Source: Arachis hypogaea (Eukaryota > Streptophyta > Magnoliopsida > Fabales > Fabaceae). Taken from it: a stretch of DNA of 64,000 bases. A program made the position numbers and the translations under genes. Shown here in pieces: positions 35,098 through 48,900 of the stretch. Position 1 is the stretch's first letter; the number at the start of each line of letters is the position of its first letter. The notes beneath the pieces are model-generated. The model saw nothing but the letters and a program-made list of their open reading frames with translations, made no database searches and was not told the DNA's origin. The stretch covers positions 1,617,001 through 1,681,000 of the forward strand of contig NC_092048.1 of the NCBI RefSeq assembly GCF_003086295.3, in the 5' to 3' direction.

Positions 35098-37666
35098 CAG
35101 ACAACAATATCATCCACCCCCAATCTTTCTAGTTTCTTTGGTGTCTGGACCATTTTCTACTTCACTAGGGTCATACCAGGTCGACCATCGTTCTTTCTCC
35201 AAAAGAACTTCCTCTGCAAAGAGATAATTTTCCTTACAACCGCATTTGGCATTTTGTATAAACTCAAGTAGTAAATCGGAAGGCTGTTAATTACTGACTT
35301 GATGAGAACCACCTTGTTAGCCTTGCTAAGAACCTTTGCTTTCTACAGTCTGAGTTTCTCTTCCACCTTATCAATAATTGGCTTTCAAGTTTTCACCAAC
35401 CGCGGATTCGCTCCTAGACTAATGCCAAGATACCTTACCGGTAGAGCTGCCTCCTGACACCCGAGTAACTGACACATCTGGTTAACCCACTCCTGACTGC
35501 AGTTTACAGGTATCAAGTTAGACTTCTCAAAGTTGATGCTCAACCCAGACATCATTTCGAAGCACCTTAGAAGTCTCTTATAGTTTCTCACTGTCTCCTC
35601 CTCCGGTGGACAGAATAATATAGTGTCATTAGCAAATTGTAGGTGTGATAGCTCTATATTATCCCTACCAACTAATAGAGGAGATATTCGACCATTTCTA
35701 ACCGCCTCACTGATCATTCTATTCAGCACATCCACCACCAAGACGAACATAAACGGCAATAAGGGATCACCTTGACGTATTCCCCTCTCCATTTTGAATG
35801 GTTTCGATGGTGACCCATTTATCAGAACAGAAATAGATGCCGATGTAACACATTCCCTAACCCACGCCCTCCAAGTTCTTCCGAAGCCCATCTTCTCAAG
35901 CACAATATCAACAAAGCACCATTTAACTCTATCATAACCTTTTTGGAAGTCCAGTTTAATAATCGCTGAAGCCTTCTTCCTTAGTCTCAACCATTGCACA
36001 GTTTCACAAGCAATTAAAGCTCCATCATGTATCTTCTGCCCCTTCACAAAGGTACTTTGTGATTCCCCAACTAAGCATGGCATTATACTCTTCATTCTTC
36101 GTGTCAACAATTTAGAGATAACTTTATAGACACAACCAACCATACTAATGGGTCGAAGATCTTTCATTTCCTTCGCCCCAACAAATTTCGGAGCCAGCGC
36201 TACCCAAGTGACATTAGCATCTGCTGGTAATCTTGCTGTCTCAAAAAACTTCATCACAGCTGCAGTGAACTCCTGTCCAATCTCATTCCAACACTTTTTT
36301 ATAAAGTTCATGTTGTATCCATCACTCCCAGGCACTTTGGAAGATTTGCAGTCCCAAACTGCCTCTTTCACTTCCTCCACTGATGGTAGCACCTCTAAGC
36401 TTTCCGCTTCCTCTCTTTGTAAACGATTAACTAAACCATCCCTAAAACTCACCCTTGGGGATGCCTCCTGGTGGTATAAACGTTTATAATAGTCCCTGAC
36501 CGCTACCTTTATTCTTGCTTGATTTCTCACTAACCTCCCGTTGATCACCAAAGCCTCAATTCTGTTATTTCTTCTCCTTGCAGAAGCAATATTATGGAAG
36601 TACCTTGTGTTCCTATCCATGTCATTGGCCTGCCTTGATCTTGACATTTGCTTCCAGTGCATATCCTATCTTATATACCACTTTTCGCAGCACCTCACTA
36701 ATGCCCTTCTCCTTGCCTCAATTGTAACATCATACCGTCCACTACTCACCATATCATCCACCTTCCTTATTTCTTCCTCAAACCTCTTTATCCTCCCAGC
36801 CATATCCCCAAAATGCTGCTTATGCCAATTACGTAGAGGTTCTGACAATGCTTTCAGCTTCGATAAGAATTGCGTATCTCCTAATTCCCTCCATTTTTCC
36901 TTCACCATACTCAATAATCCTTCATGTGTAAACCATGAGTCCAAGCTACGGAAAGGTCTTGGGCCATCAAATCTTCTGATGTCTTCCATATCAAAGGGCA
37001 GTGATCCGATAAACCTCTTGGACCACTCTTTAGACGTGTCTCCGGGTACGCATCAAGCCACCCTAGAGAAACCAAGCACCTGTCAATACGACTGCACGAC
37101 TGTCCCCTAAACCATGTATACCTTCGATCGTTAAGTGCCAGATCGATCAACCCCATCTCATTTATCCATGTTCTAAACTCTATTGCAGATGCTGATGAAT
37201 TAGTCGCTCCTTTCCTTTCCTCCAAATGCAATATTTCATTAAAATCCCCTGAAAAACAGAACGACACCTGACACAGACCTGTAATAAAACTCAATTCTTC
37301 CCATATGGAGATTTTCTCGGCTCTCTCATGCGGCCCATACACAAGACAAATAGCACAATGAAAGTTATCTTTTGTCACGATCCCTTCTAAACACAACCAT
37401 CTATCCCCTTTATAGCAATTATACATCTTAAAGGCCGTTTCGTTCCATATTAGCAACAAGTCTCCAGAAGACCCGATGGAACTTACAAACTCCCAACACG
37501 CTCTGTCACTACCCCATATACGAGTAACATCAAATTTTGTCAGTACCTCATTCTTTGTTTCTACCAAACCCAACATATCCAACTTAAAATTATTTTTAAA
37601 ATTCTTTATCATACTAACTTTTGCAGCTCCTCCCAACCCCCTTATGTTCCAAGCACTGAAAATCAT
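35098..37666 (-). pseudogene. LINE ORF2, endonuclease and reverse transcriptase, broken
   Basis: Endonuclease (37666-36911) keeps its recognisable residues: AWNIRGLG, LVETK, VYGPH, GDFNEI and SDHCPL. Reverse transcriptase (36662-35385) shows LDFQKGYDRV, RQGDPLLPF and a changed catalytic box FANDT where FADDT is expected; losing one catalytic Asp should abolish activity. There is a frame change between the two domains (36911-36989), a stop at about 36664, and further stops after 35385. The C-terminal end and 3' UTR are lost. Confidence 0.88.
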
Positions 37667-38176
37667 TTAACCAAAATATTACACACCTGTTTCCAGTTTT
37701 TTGGCCGGCTTCTGCGAACCTTTTCTTTATGCTTAGCCTGACGTCGTTTCATAGCAATAGCTTCGTTCTGCTCCTGCAAAATCGCCATAATATCATCTTC
37801 ATCACTGTACTGAGCACCTGATTCTACTTCTAGTTTCCAAGTCTCTTTGTTCTTAGCCATCTCCTCCTCCCAAGTCAGCCTTTGTTCCTCCGTGTCTGGA
37901 TTGCTACCACTCTCCAAGTCATTCTCCATCCCTGCATCTGATTCTACACCAGTCCCGCGCTCCTTATCTAGTCCATTACCAATAGCCTGAGCCAATTCGT
38001 CCATCAAGATTTCCCCTCCTCCATTCCTAATCTTGGCTCACGGCTAGTCTGTGGTTCGGCCTCTGGTGCACTGCAGTTTTGGTGAACACCAGCAACAGTT
38101 ACCTATTCCTTAATCCATTGAGTGTGTTTAGTTTCAATTTGCAAGCCCGTCCTCTCCCTGTTCTACCTTCGGTCAC

Positions 38177-39990
38177 TCACCTCACCGGTGGCTTCCACAA
38201 CCCTGCTCGTCCCTTCATCAGACCCCGCAACCACCGCCTGCCGTGTTCCGGCCTCCATCTCGCATCGCGGTCCAATGCCCCCTCCCTACCGTGTCGCAGC
38301 TCCACGGTCCCCTTCGCATCACCCGCGCGCCCAGGCTCGTGATGCGCAACCGATGATTTTTGCCCTTGCCTCATGGGTCTTGCACATGTCTCCCGAGGCA
38401 CCGACGCGTGGAGTTGACTGGCCTCCTCCCCCCCGCGGCACTTCCCAGTAGCTGTCATACCGCAGGTTGCAGGCGCCGTGCTCTCACCAACATGATCCAG
38501 GTTAGGAGGTGCCTTCTGGGTTAGCATTGGTTCCGGGTCAGACCTAACCCGCTCAGGAGTTGCAACAGCAAGCCTAGTCCGTTGGTCTCTCTCCCTCAGC
38601 CCACCGAATTGTCTCATGTTAAACCTTTTGGGCCTAATAGCTCCCAACCCACTAGCCTTCCTTGTATAACCTTCTGTTTGGCTTGTATAGCCTTGTTCAT
38701 AAACATTTGAAACCGTATCCTCCGAGTCGATCTCCCCATTAATTTCGTATAATCCCTGTGAGTCCTCCGTATCCTTGAATGCCGCATGATAACCATTCTC
38801 CCGAGAATATTTTGAATTTTTGTAATTCCATTCATTCAAATCTAGGCATGAATTTACCAACCTGTCCCTTCCTTGGTCATCGTTTCTGTGGTCCACCATC
38901 ATCATCACAGCCGCTTGATCCCAACCAACCACCCTTCGTTCATGCTGCGTCTCTTCTCCGTTGATCATGTGCCTGTCACGTGCCTCCTCCTCCCTCTTTT
39001 GGAAGTATTCCTCCCGATATACCTCTCCGCCCACTTCTCTGACAAGGACATCAAACCTGCTTGCGCCTATTATAACACGAATCCACTCGTTAATCATATC
39101 AAATGCACATGTATCAATTAGGACTCTACCCACACTGAATGAATTACATGATTCCGTTAGTTTATCACATTCCACCACTTCACCCTATTGCTCTCCTATT
39201 TTGTGAAAGGTGTTCCTTGACCATGCATGTATAGGAACTCCAGAACACTCCAACCAAACTCTTCTAGACTCGCTTTTCTCAGCCTCGTCCCATCTCCACA
39301 CCATATAAAACAATTTCAATAACTCGTTCATTCGAAAAGTGTAAGCTTCTTCAGCACTAAGCACAGTGTCAAACGTTATCATTGCTTTATATGCCCCAAC
39401 TCCCTTACCTATGTCACGCATGGCCATTCCCTAGAGATCTTTTGCTTTAATGAATTAAAATCAATTGCCGTCTTCGTACCTCCGACAATACTTCTCTGCA
39501 GCCAGACGACATTCTCATTTGCTATCGGCACTTCTAGTTTCTTTGTCCATCCATTATCCTTTGGATCCCTAACAGGTACATCTGACGTCTGCCGCCCCAC
39601 GTTCGCTTCAACTACACCCGCCTTCTTTGTCTGTGGAATGCTGCTTCTAGCATCGTGACTGGTTATCACCTTTGTTTCCTGGCCCTTTGTATGTTGCACC
39701 CCAGTTCCCCTCCTATACTTCGCATCTCCGACAAATAACCTTTTGCCTCTCAGTACCATACTGTTCATATCTTTAACAGCCTTCAAAGCTCCTCTCTTTG
39801 TCGTATACAGTACAAAAGCAAACAAGTATACGTGACCATTTTTATTCTTCCGCGACATGTATATGTCGATGATTCTGCCTGTCCATTTGAACATATGAAA
39901 AAGTTCTCTTTTTGATATATCTTCCGGCAAGTTGTCGACGAAAATGGAGAAAGAATCAAGCTCCAAGCGTTGATACTCTTCTTTGTTCCA
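38177..39990 (-). pseudogene. LINE ORF1, RRM domain, broken
   Basis: The N-terminal part (about 39966-39740) is an RRM with an RNP2-like strand FSIFVDNLP and an RNP1-like strand YLFAFVLY. Downstream segments include WLECSGVPIHAW, typical of the DUF4283-like region of plant LINE ORF1 proteins, and a long charged C terminus. The frame is interrupted at about 39420 and again near 39180, and no good start codon precedes DPRVWNKEEY. It would bind LINE RNA in an active element; this copy is dead. Confidence 0.8.
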
Positions 39991-40250
39991 AACCCTAGGA
40001 TCTTTACCATTTTTGCTCTGAGTAGATATCCCCCCTTGTGTTTTCCCACCTCACAAACTCTTGATTTTGCTCTCTCATGCTCTCATAGCTTTTACCGAAA
40101 TAGATACTTGAAACGGCGTTGTTTTCTTATTTTAGCGCCAAAACCTAATACGACGCCGTTTTTCATAGTCCAGCATGGCAAAAATTTGCCACATCACTGC
40201 CACCAGGAAGGAGTTTGGATGAAAAAAGGAGAAAAGATCAACTAAGTGCA

Positions 40251-40778
40251 TTTTTTTTAATGTCGAGGACATAAATAATGTAATTGAAAAGTTAAGGACC
40301 AAATTGGTATATTTTGTGAATTTTAAAGACTATTTTAGCGTTTAACTCGTTTAGAATGAAAAGGCAATTATTGAAATTAAGGTGGCAATATTACGGATAA
40401 ACTTGGATCTAATAGAACATAATGAAAATTGTGTTTGGACAAAAATATAGTATTATCTGAATTTAAAATATTTATTTAAATAGTTTAATCCGGATAAGCA
40501 TGCTTGAATTCTTTGTGCATTATTATAAGGTTACATCTCTGATAATTATATTTTATTTTAGGTGACTAAAATTAGTTAAAATTTTGACCGATGAATAGAC
40601 AGACGACAGATGACATTACTTAAAGTTGTGATTAAGTGTGAATTATAATGATTAGACACAAAATTTTATGTCTTAGTAGGAGGAGAAGAGTAATTTCACT
40701 TTTTTTTGTTTTATTAAACAATTTTTTCGGCATTGTCATCAAAATTGATTACAAAACAAGAAAATACATAATCCAACA

Positions 40779-40836
<58 letters not shown>

Positions 40837-41276
40837 CAGATATTTTGATTAAAGCACTGTCCCTTTCGACCACACAACATACTAGAGATTTTGATTAAAG
40901 CACTATATATCTCCTCCTTTCAAGGGATGTAAAAGCAAGTTTGGCTTTCTGAATCTCTGAAGCAAGCAGGCCTTTATCAATAATAATTCCAACAGACAAG
41001 TAGTCAAACTAATATAAAAAATATTATTTATATATTAAAATTAATTATTAATACATTTATATATAAATATATATATATATATAATTTAATTTATTTTTAA
41101 TATATATTTATATTTTAATATATATTTTATATTAGTAACTGATTCATTTTAGTATATACATAAAATCGAAAAATATTTATTATTGGAGTCCAGTCATATA
41201 CAGCTGCCATTTTAGACTCGTAGTGCAAAAATAACTTATGAAGACTAAAGTATCGCGGTTATCATACTTAGTATCA
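40251..41276. other. Intergenic stretch
   Basis: AT-rich; holds a (TA)n array at 40781-40831 and, at about 41020-41170, a dispersed AT-rich repeat (TATTTATATATTAAAATTA) also seen near 28735 and 45750. No gene is seen. Confidence 0.5.
40781..40831. repeat. (TA)n microsatellite
   Basis: About 25 TA units. Confidence 0.95.
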
Positions 41277-41284
41277 TAGTTATT

Positions 41285-44200
41285 AGAACCGAATCGATTA
41301 TCAACCCGATCATATGACCGGGTCACTGGGTTACTGGTTCAACCGGTGGGTCACTAATTCATTCGGTTAATCCGGTCATAACTAAAAAAAAATATAAAAT
41401 TATATTAATAAAATTGAAATAATGTCTTAAAACTTAAAATGTGAGTCTTAAAAACATTAATAATCAAATATCAAGTCTTAAACATAACTAATAATCTAAA
41501 AGAAGAGTTAATAAACTAGTTTCTAGTATAAAATATGTTCTCAATTTAAATCAACAAGAGCAAGTTAAAGATAACATAATCATTAAATCAAGTCCAAGGG
41601 GTGAGCTTAAAGTTAGCATCAACATCTTCATAGGGCAAATTAGGAGATTGATCAACATTTCCCTCATTTTGATTTGTATCCATATCTTCCATAGCATTGT
41701 TACTTGGTCCATCGTTATCTTGGTCATCTTCCAAATTTAATTGATCTACATTTTTGTATTTTTGACAAATCAATATCAAGAATAATTCGTAATAGCAACT
41801 GCAATTAAAATATTCAAGCAATTGAAGAATTTACCAAGATCATCCAAAGTTGGTTGAATGGACATATTTGCCAAATCATTTCGTAGAGCATCAACCTCTT
41901 CCAGAGTTAAAAACGGCGGTGAATCTTCCAATATCCAATCCGAATGGTCATCAAATGTATCAAGACAAATTGGATCATAGCTTTGCTTTCTCATTAGATT
42001 CCTATGTTATCAAGTTATGTAATTATTAAACTAAAGATTAATTTTAATGAACAATACATTTTAAAATTAGATAAATAATTATAGAAGATACCTTTGTTGT
42101 AGCCTCAAGTTATAATGAACGAAAACAAGATCATTAAGCTTTTAATGTTCTAACCGATTCCTCTTCTTTGTGTGGATGTGTTCAAAAATACTCCAATTTC
42201 GCTCACAACCAGAAGAACTACAAGTTTGACTTAAAACACGAACGGCTAACTTTTGTAAATTTGGTGCTCCAGTTCCATAAGATTTCCACCATTGGTCTTA
42301 AAATCAAAAGAGGCAATGCATTACAATTAGCCTTTTTAAATAAATAAACAAATAAAGAAAGATAAAACTAAATAAATATATTTACCTGGCATCACTGTGC
42401 TTCGTTCACGCAGTGCATATTGTCTTCCAAAATCATCTTCAGCATTAGAATATATTCTCTTCCCACTTGTCAACTTAGTATTCAATTCTGGATCATCATA
42501 TGAATATTTCTCAATTACATCTAGTAGGCCAGAAGTGGTTTGCTTATGTTTTTCAAATTCAGCAGCATTGAATCGAAAAGCAGGATTTAACCAATAGCCA
42601 GCAGCATGAAGATTTTTTTTTAAGTTGTGAATCCCAACGAGTATCCAAAATCTTCAAGTAAGGCTCCACAATCTTCTTTCTTCGTCGAAACCTCTTCACC
42701 ATCTCTTCTCTAGCCATATTAAAAGCTTGATAAAGAAAACCCATTGCAGCTTTATCTTCACTATCCACAATACAAAGCACGCGAACAAGTGGCTCAGTAA
42801 GCTTGACAACATCTGTACATTGATTCCAAAATTTAGAGTCTAAAACTTGATCCACAAATGTTTTAGCTTTAGCTTCTTTGGAGTAGGCTGAGATTGTCCA
42901 TTCTTTAGCAGTTACCATAGCTCTTAATGCATCTTTTTGAGCCAGAATACTTTGCAAAGCTATGAAATTGGTAGCAAAGCGAGTTGGAGCTAGACGAAGT
43001 ATTTCTCGTCCACCGGTAAACTTCCTCATAAGATACAGTGGATGACAATGATTATATATGTATTTAGTAATCTTTGAAGCATGTGAAAATGTCTCACTGA
43101 CTTCATTCAACTTTCTAATATCTTGCAACATCAAATTAATATAATGCGCAGCACAAGGAGACCAATACAACTTAGGGAATTCAGCTTCCAACAACCTTCC
43201 AGAAGCAACATAATTTGCAGCATTGTCCGTCACTATGTGAACAACATTTTTAGGACCGACAAAGTTGACAACATCCTTAAAAAGCTTAAACAATAATTTA
43301 GCAGTCTTTGAGGCATGAGAAGCATCAACAGACTTTAGGAAGATAGTTCCTTTAGGACAATAAACCAAGAAGTTAATTAAAGTGCGCCTACAAGGATCAG
43401 TCCATCCATCAGCCATGATAGTACATCCAGTTTGCTTCCAAATTTCACGATACTGTTCAATCATCTTTTTCACATCCTCCACCAACTTACTCAACAAATA
43501 CCCACGAACTCTACCAAAGTTTGGATCTTTATATCCTGCACCCATGTTTGCAATAGCATCAATCATTGGTTGGTAATATGCTGAATTAACTGCATTAAAT
43601 GGCACAGAAGCATCAACCATCCACTTTGCAATGGCAATGTCACATTTTTCCACAATTTCTTTACTTTGCAATACACTTTTTATCGTTGGTTGGGCTCCAA
43701 GTGTTGTTGAAGATGGAAAAAAAAGTTTCTATTCCAGTAGTTTTTTTTTTCCTTTCCTAGATGCAGGTGGTGGCAACCTTGTCCTTGAATGTTGGAGTTG
43801 TTGCTACCGTGCTTCAAGCTCTTCCATTCTATCAAATTCTCTTTCAACATCATCACATGCTCCATAACTTTTTGCATAATTTTCTTGAGTTTTCCTTTTC
43901 TTATTCATAAATTCTTCAATATTTTGCCCAAATTGATGAGCAACAGCAGGTGGAACCTTTTTGCACTTCTCAACATCTCCTTCTTTTCCAGCCAAGTGAT
44001 ACTTAAATTGATTAATCTCACCTCCTCTAACAAGTTTGTCACAATATATGCACATCATAGTAATTTTTCCTGTTTTTTCCACAATTTATTTACAATGACC
44101 CCAAGCTGGATCAGTCTTTCCTTTATTATTATAAACTCTTTTAGTGGTAAGATCATGGGTAGGAGTTGCTGATGATGCTTGTTCTTGAGATGGTGGCGTT

Positions 44201-45348
44201 TCTGATGGTGTTTGAGATGAAGCAATTTTTAAAATTCTAGCAAAGAAACTAAAAATATATATTTTCAGCAACAAAGGATTTGCTTAAATCAGTTTTTAAG
44301 CAACACATCAACCACCACCATTTCACCAAAGTTTCCTGATTCAACTAACAGCAACTCTAAAGTCTAAACAAACCAGCAATAGACAACAACAGCTCTAAAA
44401 AACCCAGTAAAATACAATAGCAATTAGCAGCAACCAGCAACTAAAAAACTATATACCAAATTACCAACACAGCAACCAGCAACAGCAACAGGGAAAATAC
44501 AGCAATTTTAACTAAAATTCAAGAACAAATTAACTAATATATCAACCAGATTTTAACTAATATACCAATTCAAGAACAGATTTTAACTAATATACCAACC
44601 AGCAACAATGCAATTCAAGAACAATTTTAACTAATATATCAAGTTCAACAAATTCCAATTCCATAACAATAGTTAATAGGTCAATAGCAGAGGCATTGAC
44701 CTCAGGGAACAGAGACTCTGAGCTTTCTGACGACCAGGTGAGGCACCGACAAAGGACAGAAGCAAAAGCGGTGAAGTAGAGGCAGAAGAAGCACAACCCA
44801 CAAACGACCAATATAACAACGAACACGACGAGGTGAGGGGAGAAGCAGTGACGGCCGGGAGAAGTAACGACACCACAGAGAGTGACGACGAGGGTGACGG
44901 AGAGACGGAGAGACGAGGTTGGCTGAGGGGGTATCGGCGGTGACTGGTGACTTCGGCGGTGACTAATGAGGCCGATTGATGAACTCAGTCTCAGACACTC
45001 ACTCAACTCTCAAGAGATTTGTCTCATATGCCATTAGGGAGATCAGAGATGTGAGGGTGAGGCAATGGGGGAAATGGGGATAGCCTAGGCTTTCAGTTTC
45101 AACGAAAAGGGGGAGGGGATAGTAGAATGACGCCGTTTAGGTTTAGGATATTAAAAAAAAAATGCACTACCCGGACTGGGTCAAATAACCCGTCCGGGTC
45201 ACCAGTTTTAGTCAAAACTCGTCGGATTGAACCGAGTTCTACCGGGTCCATTGTATGGTCGGTTCAACGTGTGGCTCGGCCCGATCAGGTAATCGGATGA
45301 CCGAGTTCTGGTCGAACCGGCCGGATCAAACCGGGTTTGATAACTATG
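41285..45348 (-). mobile_element. 4,064-bp hAT transposon
   Basis: Termini CATAGTTATTAGAACCG (left) and, on the other strand, CATAGTTATCAAACCCGG. Exact 8-bp target duplication CTTAGTAT at 41277-41284 and 45349-45356. Sub-terminal sequence is rich in ACCGG/CCGGT motifs. The interior carries a broken transposase on the minus strand; the remaining 44280-45340 is the 5' non-coding part. The ends look competent for movement in trans. Confidence 0.93.
41588..44274 (-). pseudogene. hAT transposase, broken
   Basis: Reading the minus strand: a BED zinc-finger region (DPAWGHC, then CIYCDKLVRGG...FKYHLAG), the DUF659-type catalytic region 43671-42600 (landmarks GCTIMADGWTD and HIVTDNAANYVASG), and the hAT C-terminal dimerisation region near 42300-42120 (SSSGCERNWSIFEHIHTKKRNRL). 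Acidic C-terminal segments end at 41588. At least three lesions are visible: a stop next to the BED finger (about 44086), an extra A in the run at about 42612-42620 that shifts the frame, and a nonsense codon after NRLEH. GT-AG introns appear to be retained. Cannot encode an active transposase as it stands. Confidence 0.88.
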
Positions 45349-45356
45349 CTTAGTAT

Positions 45357-45855
45357 ACATTATTAAAATTTTTATGATACATTCCAAATTTAAAATCAAT
45401 TTTTATACCTTTTCAAGAAAACCAACTATAATTATTTAGTTGTGGCCCGACTGCATAATCAAAATGTGAGAAATTACTACTTGATGATAATTTTCTAAAG
45501 TGCTTTGAGAAAATACCTTAGGATTTTGAATTTATTAAATAAAATTTATGCAAAATTATTTTGTATTGATTTTAAAAGAATTTTATCATTAAAATTGATA
45601 TTGGTTAAAATTATAATTTTTTATCAATAAATTCATAAAATTATTTATTATAATTTAGGTATATTTTTTAAGTGTAGATAAAATTATTCATAAACACCAT
45701 AAACGTCGTAATCATACAAAGACATCTAGAAGTTACACATGTTTATGTATACATATATTAAAATCAGTCACTAAAAATTTTGGAATATAATATAAATATT
45801 TATATATAAATACATAATGTGACTAATTTTGGAATATAAATAGTATTTTTATTAT
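45357..45855. other. Intergenic stretch upstream of P450-5
   Basis: AT-rich, with another copy of the dispersed ATATATTAAAATCAGTCACT repeat near 45750. No gene is seen. Confidence 0.45.
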
Positions 45856-45867
45856 GTATATATATTA
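45856..45867 (+). promoter_or_regulatory. Possible TATA box of P450-5
   Basis: GTATATATATTA about 45 nt upstream of the start codon. The sequence is AT-rich, so the call is weak. Confidence 0.3.
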
Positions 45868-45909
45868 CCTCGTTGCACCATAATAATTGCCACACGAAGT
45901 TGAGAAATA

Positions 45910-48900
45910 ATGGGACTTGTCTCAGTTCTAAAGCAATTGTCAAATGAGGAAAACTCAACTCTTTACGTGTCAATATTATTTGGCCTCATTATCATCACCA
46001 TGTTCTTGTTTCTTAATTTCACAAGAACAAAAAACAATCAAAACCTTCCTCCGTGCCCACCAAAGCTACCCTTCATTGGAAATCTTCATCAACTAGGAAC
46101 ACTTCCACACCGTTCCTTCCATGAACTCTCAAAGAAGCATGGCCCTCTAATGTTGTTGGAGTTGGGACAAGTCCCAACTCTGGTGGTTTCGTCCGCAGAC
46201 GTGGCCAGAGAAATCATCAAGAACTATGATGTTATTTTTTCCGATAGGCCCCAAACTACGGCTGCAAATATTTTTACTTATGGATGTAAGGACGTGGGTT
46301 TTGTACCATATGGTGAAGAGTGGAGACAAAAAAGAAGAATTTGTGTTCTTGAACTTTTAAGCGTCAAAAGGGTTCGTTCTTTCTGCTTTGTTCGCGAACA
46401 AGAGGTTGCCGAATTGGTTAGTAGACAAATAATTATATTTTTAACATATTTTCTCGTGTAAAATTATTTTTTTAGCATGAAAGGTAATTTTTGCATAAAT
46501 ATCTTTTTAGTTTGTTTTATGTTTAGATTAATAAAGATCATTTTTTTTAATTATAAAAATTTTAACACCATATCATAAATAAATTATATAAATGCTTATT
46601 ATTTTATGATTTTATACTCATATTCATGTTGGTCATCATTAGTAGAATTTTTTATTTTGCAAATTAATAAATATTTAATTATTCTATTGGTTCCTATAGT
46701 TTCGCAAAATTTTCAATTAGGTTCCTATACTTTTTTTCCTTTTAATTGGGTCCGTACAACAATTTTTTTTTTCAATTAGCTCCCTCTTAGTAGTAATTGG
46801 ATTAATTGTATAGGGATCCAACTAAAAAAAATATTGGTGCAGAGACTCAAATAAAAGGAAAAAAAGTGTAGGAACTCAATTAAAAAAAAATTTGGTGCAA
46901 TGACTCAATTAAAAAAAAAAGTATAGGAACCTAATTAAAAATTTTGCGAAACTATAGGAACTAACAGAGTAATTAAACTATTAATAAATTTAACTATAAT
47001 ATAATTAACATATTTCTGTCACCAGTGATTATATTTATATATTTATATACCTCTAAAAGGTTGTTTTTAGTGAATTTTTGTTGTTTGAATAATTAAAATA
47101 AAAATTAAATTTTATATGTATATATTTATTTTTAGAAAAAAAATTGAGGACTAACAATTTTAATTTATATTAATCAATATTTTTTGCCAATAGTTCAATA
47201 CTTTTAATCCGATAACCTAATACTATACTTTAAGCCAATACTTTTAAATATTTTTAGTTAATTACTGATCAAAAATAATAAATTATATTAATCTTGTAAT
47301 ATTGTTTATATATATATATATGTATATATTACCATAGTTAGCTTGTATCCAACATTTTTATGTGTAGTATTTTACCGTATTTAATTTAATACATTTACAT
47401 GTTTGGATACAACATATTAGGTGGGTGGAATACGTGAATCATGTGTAAGAAACAAAGGATCTTGTGTGAATCTAAGTGAGTTGCTAGTTTCAACATCAAA
47501 CAACATCGTATCAAGATGTATTCTTGGACAAAAGTATAATACTCCAAAAGATTGTAACGACAAAAATTTCGGAGAGCTTGGAAGAAAATTGATGAGACAA
47601 TTTTCGTCTTTCAGTGTGAAAGATTTCTTCCCTTCATTTGGTTGGATTGATTCTGTTAGAGGTTTGATATCAGATATGAATGCTACTTCTATAGCATTTG
47701 ATTCTTTCTTAGAAGATGTAATTGAAGAACACATCATCAGGAGAAGGAATAAAGAGAAGAAGAAAGGTGATGATCATTTTGAGAAGAAAGATTTTGTTGA
47801 TATACTTGTTGAACTTCAAGAGAATAATATGCTTGAGTTTGAGGACTCTCAAGATAACTTCAAAGCAATCTTAGTGGTATCTCTTTCTCTCTCTCCCCAT
47901 TTATTTTTATAATTTTATTATTACATGAGCTTTACTACTATATGAGTTTCACCGTAGTAATTCTAAAACTAATATGTACAACAAACTTCAATTTCTAAAA
48001 GAATATATTTATTAGAAAAAAGAATAATAGAGTAAAGTAATAAATAAATCTTTAAAAATTTATATTTCGAATAGATTAGTCTGTATAAAAAATGAGGTTA
48101 AAGTATATTTATTGTCTTTGAAGTTTGACAAAAGTTTCAAAAATACCTTTAAATTTTATTTTGTTTCAATTTTGTTCCAAAAGTTTTTTATTTGCATCAA
48201 ATATACCCTCAACGGCTAAATTTTTTAAAAAAATTAACACCAATCTAACAATAATGCATGAAAATTATGCTTGATTTGCTTGTGTTAAGGGTTATTCTTA
48301 TGAAATTGTTGTTGAATTGGTCTTAAATTTTTTGAAAAATTAACCGTCAGGAGTATATTTGATGTAAATCGAAAACTTTTGGGACAAAATTAAAATAAAA
48401 TAAAATTTAGGAATATTTTTGAAACTTTTATCAAACTTCAGGGACAAAAAATATACTTTACTCAAAAAATAAGTATCAATAAAGTCCTTTAAAATAATAA
48501 ATGTAGGCATAATATCCTTAAATTATCTCCTATAATTATTAATAAAAACTCGTAATTTAAACTAACTTGTCTATATTTATTATCTTAAAAAATTTTATTA
48601 ATATTTTTTTAAAGACTAATCTATCCAAAATAAAAATTCTCAAGAATTTATTTTTCATTTTATTTGCTATAATAACTCTTGGTATTGCACCATTCTTATG
48701 CTAGCTGTGTATAATTCAAATTTATGTTCAATCAATTTTTAATAGTCCGATAGTGACCTACCATAATAATAACATGTGACAGAATTTTTTTTATTAATAT
48801 CAGTAATTTTTTTAAATTTAATTTTTATTCTAAATTCTAATTTCTAACTCTAAGCTTTCTAAAAGATAAGAGTTAAAAAGTTATTTTATTATTATAATAA

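Larger units (their letters stand above)
35098..40250 (-). mobile_element. Decayed L1-type LINE with RRM-type ORF1
   Basis: On the minus strand, in order: 5' region (about 40250-39990), ORF1 with an RNA-recognition motif, then ORF2 with endonuclease and reverse transcriptase. The copy breaks off in the region after the RT domain at about 35098, with no 3' UTR or A-tail. LINEs normally lose their 5' end, so the missing 3' end points to a later deletion. RRM-type ORF1 is known from plant BNR-like LINEs; assignment to that group is by ORF1 type only. Target duplications cannot be identified. Confidence 0.85.

Noticed and set aside
44587..45006. 139-codon Ser-rich open frame
   Set aside because: 5' non-coding part of the hAT element; no domain and no continuity with the BED region.
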